Positions 1 to 7,592 of a stretch of 16,199 bases of DNA are shown piece after piece. The stretch's first letter is position 1. Every line of letters starts with the position of its first letter. A program made the translations under genes and the position numbers. The notes under the pieces are model-generated. The model was not told the origin of the DNA. It ran no database searches and saw nothing but the letters and a program-made list of their open reading frames with translations. The stretch comes from Planctomycetaceae bacterium (GTDB taxonomy: Bacteria > Planctomycetota > Planctomycetia > Pirellulales > Thermoguttaceae), in NCBI GenBank assembly GCA_031278315.1, contig JAITKS010000220.1:1-16199 (forward strand). The letters are read 5' to 3'.

Positions 1-2
1 GT

Positions 3-959
3 TGTGTTGCTTGCGGTACATGTGAAGCCGAATGTCGTAATGGAGCAATAAGTTTCAAATCGAAAACGAGAATTAAAATTGATGAAACTAATTGTACACA
101 TTGTTTAAAATGTCATTTACCGGAGTATGGTTGTCTCCGGTTTTACTCAAAAAGAATTACAAGGGGAAGTTCTATGAATATTTCAGGTGTTGGTAAATAT
201 CAAAATTTTGGTTTACAGCCTAGCTGGATTAGTATCTTATCAAACAAACGCGAAAATTTCCGTTTAGAATCGCCGCTTGGTCCGAATCAAATACAATCGG
301 CGATTAGTTGGTTTATTGAAGCAGGTCTGATTGTTGATGGAAAATCGCTGCGGCCTACTCGGCTTCTTGCTGTCGCGGAAAATTTGGGATTTGAATCAAT
401 CATGTTATGGCAACTGATATGGATAAGACTTGCCAATAATTCACCCATCGTTAAATGGTATATTTGCCAATTTCCTCTCAATGTTCCGACAAAAACAGAG
501 ACATTAGAAAGTATTTTATCTCAAAGAGTAATATCGCCTGCTACGTGCCTAGCAGCTTCAAAATCGTTTCGTAATTTACTTAAAAATTCACCTCTTGGCG
601 CAAGTGATTCACCTCTTGTGTGTTTAGAGATGAAAGGTAAAACGGTAAAATCTCTAACGCGTTTATCGGTTGTGCCGCCTAATTTAGTTGTTCTTTATGG
701 TTTATATTTAATGGGTCAATTGACTAAACGTAATGCTTTCACAGTACGCGAAATGATGAGTGCAGATTTCGAGATGCCTTGTGTTTCGCCGCTTTATACG
801 TTTGGTATTGAACCATCTGAATTTCAACGAATTTGTAACGGTTTATCGAGTAAATATCCAGACTTCTTATCAGTGTCGTTTACGCTAGGTTTGGACGAAA
901 TACGATTAAACGTCCAAAAAACAATTGATGAAGTATTGGACTTGGTGTTGACTTTTTAA
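3..959 (+). CDS. C-terminal part of a PAPS reductase-like protein: 2x[4Fe-4S] ferredoxin module fused to DUF4007 (5' end outside window)
   Basis: The frame is open from base 3 to the TAA at 957-959 (318 residues visible). The first codons give C-x2-C-x2-C-x3-C, followed about 20 residues later by C-x2-C-x2-C-x6-C, a bacterial 2[4Fe-4S] ferredoxin pattern. From about residue 58 comes a DUF4007-like domain (FGLQPSWISIL, then LGPNQIQSAISWFIEAGLI). An ATG at 174 has a GGGG-containing ribosome-site-like sequence, but the Fe-S coding runs into it without a stop, so I take one fused protein. From memory, ferredoxin plus DUF4007 follows a phosphoadenosine-phosphosulfate reductase domain in proteins of DNA phosphorothioation (DndC-like) and type 4 BREX (BrxP) loci. 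The reductase domain itself would lie left of the window and is not seen. It is the only + strand gene here, and inverted repeats follow it, so it probably ends its operon. Role in DNA sulfur chemistry or defence is inference. Confidence 0.75.
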   Translation, partial: CVACGTCEAECRNGAISFKSKTRIKIDETNCTHCLKCHLPEYGCLRFYSKRITRGSSMNISGVGKYQNFGLQPSWISILSNKRENFRLESPLGPNQIQSAISWFIEAGLIVDGKSLRPTRLLAVAENLGFESIMLWQLIWIRLANNSPIVKWYICQFPLNVPTKTETLESILSQRVISPATCLAASKSFRNLLKNSPLGASDSPLVCLEMKGKTVKSLTRLSVVPPNLVVLYGLYLMGQLTKRNAFTVREMMSADFEMPCVSPLYTFGIEPSEFQRICNGLSSKYPDFLSVSFTLGLDEIRLNVQKTIDEVLDLVLTF

Positions 960-972
960 TTAATGATCAAAA

Positions 973-1042
973 GCGTAAAAATTTCCACTGATGTTTTACG
1001 CAAACCAGCCCTGAAAGGGCGATCGGATATTGAATCAATATC
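973..1042. terminator. Cluster of three inverted repeats at the 3' ends of two convergent genes
   Basis: Three separate inverted repeats lie in 70 bases. GCGTAAAA at 973-980 pairs with TTTTACGC at 994-1001 (8 bp, 13-nt loop). GCCCT at 1008-1012 pairs with AGGGC at 1016-1020 (3-nt loop). GATATTGA at 1026-1033 pairs with TCAATATC at 1035-1042. They start 14 bases after the stop of the + strand Fe-S/DUF4007 gene and also lie beyond the end of the minus strand BatA-like gene, so a bidirectional transcription end is plausible. None is followed by a clean T tract, so termination is inferred from position. Confidence 0.4.
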
Positions 1043-1180
1043 AACGCACAATGAAAAGTAACAATAATTATGATTTGTTGTTAATAAGGTAATAAGGTCG
1101 AAAATAAGGTTTATTAAAAATGAACTTGAAACCTTTGAAAAATTTTCACACATATATTACGAAAAAATAAATTATTACAT

Positions 1181-1210
1181 TGATATATTACCAACTGATA
1201 TATTACCAAC
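1181..1210. repeat. Two tandem copies of a 15-bp unit
   Basis: TGATATATTACCAAC occurs twice without a gap (1181-1195 and 1196-1210), just beyond the stop codon of the BatA-like gene. No function is evident; it could be slippage-generated AT-rich DNA. Confidence 0.7.
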
Positions 1211-1217
1211 TAAATAG

Positions 1218-3602
1218 TTACCATATCTTGCCCCTAAATAGACCGGCAAAAATATATTCCGCTACGAAAATTATCACCAATATCAAAAGAATTATCGAAT
1301 ACAATTCTATTCCAATTCTATGTCTTGCCATTTTTTTATTAATCTCTTCAGGCGTTCTAACAAGATGATAATTGTTTTCACCAAAAAAACTGTCAAGATT
1401 CGTTTTGTCAATTTTACGTATAAGAGTTTCCTCCGCAACATAATTTACACTAAATCCGGTATTCAACGATCCCATCGCCCCCCCTGAACGAATCGTAAAA
1501 TTTCCCGCTTCAACCGGTGCCGGTACACTTATTTCTCTCTGCACAATATTCGGCGTCAAACGAATCGATTTGCCGTCCGGCATCCCTAATAAAGCAGTCT
1601 CCGGTATCTTTTCAATTTCAGGACGAATAATTATAGACTCGCCAATATTAAAAATAAATCTTTGCTCTGCCGCCCCCGTCAAATATTTCGCTATCCCCTC
1701 CATCAATAATACAAACATCCACGATGCGTCATTATTCGGTAAAACATTCCACTTATTCGTTACATTATTTACCTCCGACACCGGCGTTGTAATCGTTGCC
1801 GTTCTGCCCCGTCCAAACGATTGCGTTAAAACCGCAGGACGCCCGTCCGTAAACGGTATAGCTATATCCGCCCGCGGCGATATATCCTCTAACTCCCAAT
1901 ACCTAAATATCATCTGCGAATCCCAAGGAAATCTGTCAATATCACCATACTGCTTGAACGGCGTTAAAATCGGCGTCGATTTGTTTGACGGTATAAGCCA
2001 CAACCCGTCATCCGGACTCCTCGCATGACGTACTAATTTCACTCCAATAATTTCATAAGCAGTCTGATCATTAAATACCGCCGGAGACCCCGCATTCACA
2101 CCCAAGAACACACCAACACCTCCGCCAACCGAAACAAAATCTGCCAGCTTTTTCCAAATGACCGCATTCAACGGTGCCGGATCAAGTAACATCAACGCCT
2201 TAAATTGATTCAACTCACTCGCAGTTTGCCCCGCTAACGCTTCAAACGAAATCGTCTCAACATCAAACGGAACCGTAACAAGCGCCTGCCTCACAAACAA
2301 CGACGAATCCATTATCGGAACATTCGATACAACCATTATCTTCGAAGGCGGCAACGCTTGTATCGTGAAAAATTTCTTGTCGTCAAACTCTAACGAGTCC
2401 GGAATCGTAAACTGAATTCTGCCCTGATGAATACCAACATCAAAACCCGTTACCGAAAAAGAAACAGTACGGCTAGATTCACCCGCTGGAAATATAATCG
2501 TTTTTGTGTCCCGTATAATTTCGGTTCCGCTGCCGCCGGAATCGTCTTGCAGAATCAAATCAATAGTACGAGTTGTCTCGTTGCCGGTATTGGAAACTTC
2601 AACTTCAATCTCAACCGCCGCATTCGGAGACGTAACCTGCGGAGACACCCTCATATTCACAATCGCAGTATCAGACGGCGATAAAACTCCAACATCTATA
2701 ACAAAAATTTCAAGCTGCTTATCACTACCAAAAAAAGATTGACCCCTTGTTTCCGCCGATAAACCATTATTATTTTCAACAGAATTTGATTCAGATTTTA
2801 ATTCAGATTTTGATTCAGAATTTGATTCGTTGTTAATCTTGTTTTGATTTTTTTTTCCTCGCAGCCCCGCAACAAGTTTATTCAACGTTTCCGCTAATTT
2901 ATCAGACCAACCTGCTTCAGATAAATCTGTTACGATATACAATTCACGCTGTTCGTTTTTACTTCCTGCAAGCAAATTTATCGCATCGGCTGTAACGTCA
3001 GTAACGGTGCGTCCCGACGGTATAGTTTTAATTCTCTCGATTTTATTTTTTGCGGCGAGCATGTCTATTTGAAAAACCGCAGCTTCACGATTAGTCGATA
3101 AAATTGCAATTTCACTTTTTGCCGGCACACGTTTTAATATCCATTGAGCAAATTGCTTGGCGACGTCAATTCGTGATTGATTCTCTGCGATATAATCCAT
3201 CCTCAAAGAAGAATCAACAACAATCGCCGCAGCTACTGGAGCCTCCTGCGTACTAATTCCAACGAAACTATTATCGTTACGAAAATCAATTGCATCGCCC
3301 GACAAATTAACTGACTTTGAACCAGAAAAAATTGTAGGTAACTTTGTCAGCCAATCAATATATTTCAACGAAGGTCTCGATAACGCTAATGCAAATAACA
3401 CTATCACCAAAATACGAAGCAACAACAAAACAATATGCTTTATCCTAAAACTACGGCGATTAACTTCCAAATTCTTCCTAACAAAAACAAGAGCCGGAAA
3501 CACAATCCGTTTCGGTTTACCCCGCATCAAAAGATGCAACACGACCGGAATAACTGCTAAAATAACTCCGCCCAGTAAAAGCGAAAACGTAATAAATGAC
3601 AT
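1218..3602 (-). CDS. BatA-like membrane protein with vWA domain
   Basis: A 794-residue protein. Residues 1-80 form an aerotolerance-regulator (BatA) N-terminus: a hydrophobic helix with PVVLHLL, the basic RGKPKRIVFPAL motif, then a second membrane helix at about 56-75. A von Willebrand factor A domain follows (about 124-300, VVDSSLRM with a degenerate MIDAS, later YIVTDLSEAGW). Residues 254-280 are a Ser/Asn/Glu-rich linker encoded by short repeats near 2780-2830. Residues 310-425 resemble a CARDB/Ig-like fold (VSPQVTSPNAAVEIEVEVSN). Residues 430-640 resemble the glutamine-amidotransferase-like region common in planctomycete members, and a membrane helix closes the protein at about 768-788. 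It is probably an envelope protein with the bulk outside the cytoplasm. The canonical MoxR and DUF58 partners are absent; the upstream neighbour is a Nudix gene 4 bp away. The function of planctomycete BatA-like proteins is not settled. Confidence 0.88.
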   Translation of the reverse strand: MSFITFSLLLGGVILAVIPVVLHLLMRGKPKRIVFPALVFVRKNLEVNRRSFRIKHIVLLLLRILVIVLFALALSRPSLKYIDWLTKLPTIFSGSKSVNLSGDAIDFRNDNSFVGISTQEAPVAAAIVVDSSLRMDYIAENQSRIDVAKQFAQWILKRVPAKSEIAILSTNREAAVFQIDMLAAKNKIERIKTIPSGRTVTDVTADAINLLAGSKNEQRELYIVTDLSEAGWSDKLAETLNKLVAGLRGKKNQNKINNESNSESKSELKSESNSVENNNGLSAETRGQSFFGSDKQLEIFVIDVGVLSPSDTAIVNMRVSPQVTSPNAAVEIEVEVSNTGNETTRTIDLILQDDSGGSGTEIIRDTKTIIFPAGESSRTVSFSVTGFDVGIHQGRIQFTIPDSLEFDDKKFFTIQALPPSKIMVVSNVPIMDSSLFVRQALVTVPFDVETISFEALAGQTASELNQFKALMLLDPAPLNAVIWKKLADFVSVGGGVGVFLGVNAGSPAVFNDQTAYEIIGVKLVRHARSPDDGLWLIPSNKSTPILTPFKQYGDIDRFPWDSQMIFRYWELEDISPRADIAIPFTDGRPAVLTQSFGRGRTATITTPVSEVNNVTNKWNVLPNNDASWMFVLLMEGIAKYLTGAAEQRFIFNIGESIIIRPEIEKIPETALLGMPDGKSIRLTPNIVQREISVPAPVEAGNFTIRSGGAMGSLNTGFSVNYVAEETLIRKIDKTNLDSFFGENNYHLVRTPEEINKKMARHRIGIELYSIILLILVIIFVAEYIFAGLFRGKIW

Positions 3603-3606
3603 AAAA

Positions 3607-4131
3607 CTATGTATTATTTATTTGCGATAGTTTGTTGTTCCACCAGTATATTCCAATAATAGTTTTGGCGTCACAGATTTCACCGTTGCTAATCATTTTC
3701 ATTGCTTCTTCAAGTGATACAATTAACGTTTCAATTTTTTCTCCGTCTTCCATTGCGGTAGGTCCAGCAATTAGACCGTTTGCTAAAAATAAATGCATCT
3801 CTTCCTTTATAAATCCGGGCGAAGAAAAAAATGACATTACATGAGACATCGATTCAGCTGCATAACCCGTTTCTTCTACTAACTCACGTCTTGCAGTAAC
3901 TATCGGTTCTTCCTTAAATTCCATAGTCCCCGCAGGTAACTCAATCAACTCGTTTTCAACCGAAACACGATGCTGACGAATAAGAACAACTCGATTGTCA
4001 TTCAAGATCGGCAAGATAACAACAGCCCCCGGATGTATCACTATATGACGTTCAAGCTTATTACCACTACGCCCAGTAATAAACCGCTTGACAACCTTAA
4101 ATACACGACTCGTAAAAAGAATATCACTCAT
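3607..4131 (-). CDS. Nudix hydrolase, ADP-ribose pyrophosphatase-like
   Basis: A 174-residue protein, the normal length for this family. The Nudix box spans residues 68-90 (G-x5-E-x7-RELVEETGY), with all catalytic glutamates and the arginine present. LPAG directly before the box, and SSPGF about 15 residues after it followed by EEMHLFLA, match the ADP-ribose pyrophosphatase subfamily, which splits ADP-ribose into AMP and ribose-5-phosphate using Mg2+. It is cytosolic, with no signal or membrane segment. Its stop lies 4 bp before the ATG of the BatA-like gene, so the two are probably co-transcribed. No strong ribosome site is visible before the chosen ATG. Exact substrate is inferred from motif resemblance; other nucleoside-diphosphate sugars are possible. 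Confidence 0.9.
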   Translation of the reverse strand: MSDILFTSRVFKVVKRFITGRSGNKLERHIVIHPGAVVILPILNDNRVVLIRQHRVSVENELIELPAGTMEFKEEPIVTARRELVEETGYAAESMSHVMSFFSSPGFIKEEMHLFLANGLIAGPTAMEDGEKIETLIVSLEEAMKMISNGEICDAKTIIGIYWWNNKLSQINNT

Positions 4132-4196
4132 TCTAGTAAATATGAAAAATAAGAACGTAAAGGATTAAAACTCAACTTTGTGAAATTAAATGAAAT

Positions 4197-4330
4197 TCTA
4201 AAAAGCTCACATAAAAATTAACGCTAGAAGGAACACGATCACCTCGACCGCTATTAGACGTTTTTTGTACAAAAACAGTACAGACAAGACGTCTGCATTC
4301 CTCCTAACCTCCTAAAATTAGTTTTTTAGA
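4197..4330. repeat. Foldback element, copy 1 (family A)
   Basis: This 134-bp intergenic element has terminal inverted repeats TCTAAAAA (4197-4204) and TTTTTAGA (4323-4330). It aligns along its length with 15667-15804: the first 23 bases are identical bar one, and the centre shares CCTCGACCGC-like and CGTTTTTTGTA blocks. Inside, AGACGT (4256-4261) pairs with ACGTCT (4289-4294), enclosing TGTAC (4266-4270) with GTACA (4278-4282). Outer segments GAAGGAA and TTCCTCC also pair imperfectly. It fills most of the gap between the end of the DUF3299-like gene and the start of the Nudix gene. It may be a MITE-like insertion or a structured RNA element. Confidence 0.8.
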
Positions 4331-4347
4331 CTTTGTCATAAGTTTAT

Positions 4348-5049
4348 TTACTTAAATAAATCTGCCTCGATATGAAAAGGTAATTCGCCGTAACGATAAT
4401 TTTCATTTAAATATAATTCACCGCCGACATATACGGCATTCATGCGGAACGCTGCCCGTAATTTTCCTCTGCAATGTATAGTAACCATATCAAACGGATT
4501 TTTTTCAGGCGCACAAAATTTACAATGAGCCTTTGAACGCACCATCATGAAATCTTGTATCCCTGCCATCTGATTACCCGGCATCATATATCCGCGAATA
4601 TAAACTTTCTGATGTTTCTCCGCTAACTCTAAAATATACGGGTTAATATGTAACTTGTTACTTTTGTATTTTTCTTCGTCTGGACGAAATTCTAAAAAGT
4701 CTATCACACTATAACCAGTAGGCACAGAATAATAATATTGCCAAATTCCCCAAACACCCGCAAGTATTCCAAACACAATCGAAAAAATTATACCGGTCAC
4801 CGCCAACACCCGACCCGTATAATCAAACGGAGAAGAGAGAATTCGAATAAGCCCCCAAACTCCGCACAACATGCCGACTAACGGACAAAGCATAAACCAC
4901 ATACTCAAAAGCATTAACGGCGTCAACAACGATAAGCCAAACCCAATCACAGCTAACACACTTACCGCACGATAACCTACACGCACTCCCGATTCGCCTA
5001 AATCTTCATCCGTTACTTTGCTTAATACTTGATCAAATTCATTTGTCAT
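4348..5049 (-). CDS. Membrane protein with C-terminal DUF3299-like domain
   Basis: A 233-residue protein. About 25 polar residues precede three hydrophobic segments (roughly 28-48, 50-72 and 80-105), a DUF4190-like membrane part. The soluble C-terminal part, from about residue 112, carries KVYIRGYMMPGNQMAGIQDFMMV followed by H-C-x2-C (Cys176, Cys179) and a V-x-I strand, the pattern I associate with DUF3299 proteins. DUF3299 genes are known beside MacB/FtsX-type ABC permeases, for example in zinc-regulated zrg-type operons of Vibrio. Here it lies downstream of an FtsX permease on the same strand, so they probably act together at the inner membrane. Metal handling through the CxxC is inference. 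The ribosome site before the ATG is weak (AAAAAGAAAA). Confidence 0.65.
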   Translation of the reverse strand: MTNEFDQVLSKVTDEDLGESGVRVGYRAVSVLAVIGFGLSLLTPLMLLSMWFMLCPLVGMLCGVWGLIRILSSPFDYTGRVLAVTGIIFSIVFGILAGVWGIWQYYYSVPTGYSVIDFLEFRPDEEKYKSNKLHINPYILELAEKHQKVYIRGYMMPGNQMAGIQDFMMVRSKAHCKFCAPEKNPFDMVTIHCRGKLRAAFRMNAVYVGGELYLNENYRYGELPFHIEADLFK

Positions 5050-5229
5050 TTTTCTTTTTATTTTTTACTAAACTGTAATAGAACTTTGTAAATATTTCAA
5101 ACAAGATTTTAATTCGTAATTAAAAATTTGTGTCTCAAAAGACATTGAAATATTACGAAAATATCGAAATATTAAATAAACGTTACAAAAAATATTCTCT
5201 CACTAAATTCTGTGATTAATATTCATATC

Positions 5230-5330
5230 GTACTATAAATTCGGCGGCATAAAAACAAAGATGTAATAGATATAATAAGCACAATAAACTGTTAATTGAA
5301 TAACAATCATATCGCCGAAATTTATAGCAC
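5230..5330. repeat. Long inverted repeat between permease and DUF3299-like gene (family B ends)
   Basis: This is the main structure in the 303-bp gap at 5050-5352. The left arm at 5230-5247 (GTACTATAAATTCGGCG) matches the reverse complement of 5313-5330 (GTGCTATAAATTTCGGCG), differing by one substitution and one bulge, with a 65-bp AT-rich middle. The right arm resembles 7431-7450 and 15556-15575, so these are ends of a dispersed repeat. The rest of the gap (5050-5229) is AT-rich with no gene-like frame. It could fold in the transcript between the two genes or be a small non-autonomous mobile element. Confidence 0.65.
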
Positions 5331-5352
5331 AATTTGATTTTTTATAACTTAA

Positions 5353-6675
5353 TTACGGAGCAAGCGAAGTTGCGACGTCTTGTTTGTACGCAACCGCCGC
5401 CGGCAGAAATCCAACTATCGATGCAAGCAACACAAGACCCGGTATCAAAAAACACTCGTTCAACTTGAAATCCCATGCGTGAACGATAATACCAGTATAT
5501 TGCGAAATCCACGGACTAATACTTCCAACAAGCGTATGTCCCAAAATCAATCCTAAAATACCGCCGCCTATCGAAAGCAAAATTGATTCTAACAAAATAA
5601 TCGCCATGACAGTAAACCGTCTTGCGCCCAAAGCTCTCATAATTGCAATTTCTTGTTTACGCTCGCTCATCGAATTGTAAATACTCACCATCATTCCAAT
5701 TCCCGCAACAATAACAACTAACACCGCCAGAAAAAGTAATACCATCTGAACATTGCCTACCACATTTTCAAGAAGCGTTGCAATCTCGTTTACAGGCGAT
5801 ACAGCTTGAATATCAGGCGTTTCGTCTAAAATTGCAGGTAACTCGGTAGCACTAATACTCATGTAAGCCCGCTCCTCCATTGCAGCCGACGGATTAAAAT
5901 TAGGTGAATTCGGATCAACCGTAATATTTTCAGGCTTAATTGTATTTCTTGCAATAAATAATAAAAAAGCTGAATAACTTTTACTGTGTGTGTGCTCTCC
6001 ATTTTTATCATCCTCGATATGATGCATATCATAAAATCCGTCAATATTTACGAATATCACGTTATCATTTGGCGTTCCCGTCGGCTCCATTATTCCGACA
6101 ACAGTAAATAATTCGTGATCATGGTCGTCCTCGTCAACCGTATCACCGACATTAGCCACATTTTCCGGTCTAAATTGCTCACCTATTTTCAAACCAGTTT
6201 TCTTACGTGCTTGCGAACCAACAACAGCAGAATAAAGATCAGAACTCTTAAAAAATTTACCATCTGCACATTTATAATGCTGGTCTCCCCGAAAACGTAA
6301 CTTCTCGAAAAATACCGGCGACGTTCCAACTAAAGTTGCACCTCTAAAATGATGCCCAATCGTGAGCGGTATTACTTCGTCAACTAAATGACGATACTCA
6401 CCCCGCTGAAATTTTTGTAAATAAACGTCACTAACACCGCCAACAGGCGGACGTAAATAAAACACCGTACTAAGTACAACATCAATCGGACTCCCCTTGC
6501 CCGCAATGATGTAATCATAACCTTGCGCACTGCGCTTAAAAGAATTGTCAAGAACGCCATGAATAACAAGAACAGTTGCTATCAAAGCAACCCCCAACGA
6601 CATCGAAAATGCCGTCAACACAGACGACAAATACCGAAATTGAATACTACGAAACGCTATCTTCCAAAGCGGCAT
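5353..6675 (-). CDS. FtsX/MacB-type ABC transporter permease with His/Asp-rich loop
   Basis: A 440-residue protein with the MacB/LolC layout. One membrane helix lies near residues 17-42, a periplasmic domain spans about 43-305, and three helices follow at about 308-333, 358-383 and 405-428. The FtsX-family segment SERKQEIAIMRALGARR sits at 337-353. The periplasmic domain carries an acidic and histidine-rich stretch (DEDDHDHE at 181-188; HH at 218-219 and HTH at 228-230), which suggests binding of Zn2+ or a similar metal. A textbook ribosome site (AAGGAGA) precedes the ATG. Such permeases need a separate ATPase, and none is encoded here. Together with the downstream DUF3299-like gene it resembles zrg-type zinc-related systems. 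Mechanotransmission rather than classical import is typical of this fold; the substrate is unproven. Confidence 0.85.
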   Translation of the reverse strand: MPLWKIAFRSIQFRYLSSVLTAFSMSLGVALIATVLVIHGVLDNSFKRSAQGYDYIIAGKGSPIDVVLSTVFYLRPPVGGVSDVYLQKFQRGEYRHLVDEVIPLTIGHHFRGATLVGTSPVFFEKLRFRGDQHYKCADGKFFKSSDLYSAVVGSQARKKTGLKIGEQFRPENVANVGDTVDEDDHDHELFTVVGIMEPTGTPNDNVIFVNIDGFYDMHHIEDDKNGEHTHSKSYSAFLLFIARNTIKPENITVDPNSPNFNPSAAMEERAYMSISATELPAILDETPDIQAVSPVNEIATLLENVVGNVQMVLLFLAVLVVIVAGIGMMVSIYNSMSERKQEIAIMRALGARRFTVMAIILLESILLSIGGGILGLILGHTLVGSISPWISQYTGIIVHAWDFKLNECFLIPGLVLLASIVGFLPAAVAYKQDVATSLAP

Positions 6676-6680
6676 AATTT

Positions 6681-6687
6681 TCTCCTT
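6681..6687 (-). promoter_or_regulatory. Strong ribosome binding site for the FtsX-type permease
   Basis: On the minus strand AAGGAGA precedes the ATG at 6675 by 5 bases. Most other genes in the window have weak or no Shine-Dalgarno sequences, so this stands out and fixes the start. Confidence 0.7.
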
Positions 6688-6715
6688 TCTTTTGACGAAA
6701 TGTTTTTGTTGAATA

Positions 6716-6812
6716 ATTTGTAATAATGGCTAGTGTATAGAAGTTAATGATTAGTTCTTATACAAAACTTTCACTAACCACTAACTACTAACAACTAACC
6801 ACTATTACAAAT
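6716..6812. repeat. 97-bp foldback repeat between lipoprotein and permease genes
   Basis: ATTTGTAATAATGGCTAGTG at 6716-6735 matches the reverse complement of 6793-6812 at 17 of 20 positions. An inner pair, TGTATA-GAA and TTCTTATACA, extends the hairpin. The right half also holds degenerate ACTAAC/CCACTA repeats. It occupies nearly the whole gap between the lipoprotein stop and the permease start, so in a minus strand transcript it would form a long hairpin that could end or uncouple transcription. No T tract follows. Confidence 0.65.
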
Positions 6813-6816
6813 CTTA

Positions 6817-7257
6817 TCATTTTTTGTACGGAGGTACTTTAAAGTCATACACTCCGCCCGGAACAGTTGCTTTTAACGGCGTTTGATCTTTGTTCGTATA
6901 ACCTTGATCAATAATATGCGTCGTTTCTGTTTTTGTACCGTCATCCGATATGATCGAAGTAGATGTACTCGCTATAAAAACCTTAAAATTGCCCTTTCGA
7001 CAACCAGGTTTACTTCCCTTACCAACAGTATATTCGGTAAGAGAATAAGTTCCATCTTTTTCAATTTTACCTTTGGCAAAATACTCATCTGCGTTTTCTA
7101 ACGCAAAAATTATTTCACCTGAAGTTATCGCCGTCCCATCTTCAAATGTTACCTTACCTGAAACAGGTACATTGGATTGCTCGCAACCAAGCAAACAAAC
7201 CAAACAAAAAACACTCAACAGTAAGAAACATCGAAAATTTTTATTTTTCATTTTCAT
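6817..7257 (-). CDS. Small planctomycete lipoprotein, carboxypeptidase regulatory-like
   Basis: A 146-residue protein. A lysine-rich N-terminus and hydrophobic stretch end in the lipobox LLGC (Cys25), so it should be a lipoprotein anchored in the cell envelope. The mature part begins VPVSGKVTFEDG, the start of a transthyretin/carboxypeptidase-regulatory-like beta domain. It continues with GEIIFAL, KDGTYSL, and ends in GVYDFKVPPYKK. Short proteins of this kind are typical planctomycete companions of DUF1559 pseudopilins, and here the DUF1559 gene is the next gene upstream, 335 bp away. Either Met1 or Met3 could be the start; no ribosome site decides. Function is not known. Confidence 0.85.
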   Translation of the reverse strand: MKMKNKNFRCFLLLSVFCLVCLLGCEQSNVPVSGKVTFEDGTAITSGEIIFALENADEYFAKGKIEKDGTYSLTEYTVGKGSKPGCRKGNFKVFIASTSTSIISDDGTKTETTHIIDQGYTNKDQTPLKATVPGGVYDFKVPPYKK

Positions 7258-7352
7258 TAAAATTTTAAAGTTAATTGTTGTTACGAAATTTCTCTCTACT
7301 TTAATTTCAAGAGAAAATAATAAAATTAATGTAATATATCAGCGGAATGTTT

Positions 7353-7450
7353 TTAAACTGCTCCTACTTTTCCTACTTTAATTTCCGATTTGATTCGCCC
7401 GCTTACCTATCGGAAAACAGACTTTTATGTCACCGAAATTCATAGTACGA
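7353..7450. repeat. Dispersed repeat family B, copy 1
   Basis: It shares ordered blocks with 15467-15575: TTAAACTG, then CTTTAA-TTTC, then CCCGCTTAC, then GGAAAACAGACTTTTA (GGAAAGCAGACTTTTA in the other copy), and finally CACCGAAATTCATAGTACGA (CGCCAAAATTCATTGTACGA in the other copy). Spacing between blocks differs, so the copies are old. The last block also matches the arms of the inverted repeat at 5230-5330. Confidence 0.65.
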
Positions 7451-7534
7451 TTCGTATAAATTGCTCCTAATTATTTTTCGGTTCTAGCCGCCCTTTTAAG
7501 ACAAACAAATTTAACCTCTAAATAATTATTCCGC

Positions 7535-7553
7535 TGAAATATTACAAAAAAAC
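7535..7553. repeat. 19-base motif shared with 12652-12670
   Basis: TGAAATATTACAAAAAAAC is identical at 7535-7553 and 12652-12670. Both copies lie within about 40 bases beyond the stop codon of a minus strand gene (DUF1559 and hybrid kinase). Read on the minus strand it is GTTTTTTTG..., giving a T tract soon after the gene end. Confidence 0.6.
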
Positions 7554-7592
7554 AAGTTTTGGAAAATTACATTCTGACAAAAAAATCAGTTA

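Larger units (their letters stand above)
7258..7592. other. Intergenic stretch between DUF1559 and lipoprotein genes
   Basis: No gene-like frame is seen on either strand. The stretch holds a short inverted repeat TTTCTCT/AGAGAAA (7289-7295 and 7310-7316) in the leader of the lipoprotein gene, the family B repeat (7353-7450), and a 19-base motif (7535-7553) shared with the 3' flank of the histidine kinase gene. Confidence 0.6.

Noticed and set aside
174..959. A separate 261-residue gene starting at ATG 174
   Set aside because: The frame is open to base 3 and encodes two ferredoxin motifs directly before it, so a fused protein is the better reading; an internal start is kept only as a finding.
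1570..2028. 152-residue + strand frame
   Set aside because: Antisense to the BatA-like gene, no domain or start signal.
4197..4330. Known riboswitch or tRNA-like RNA
   Set aside because: No conserved riboswitch core or cloverleaf could be recognised; the copy at 15667-15804 supports a dispersed element instead.
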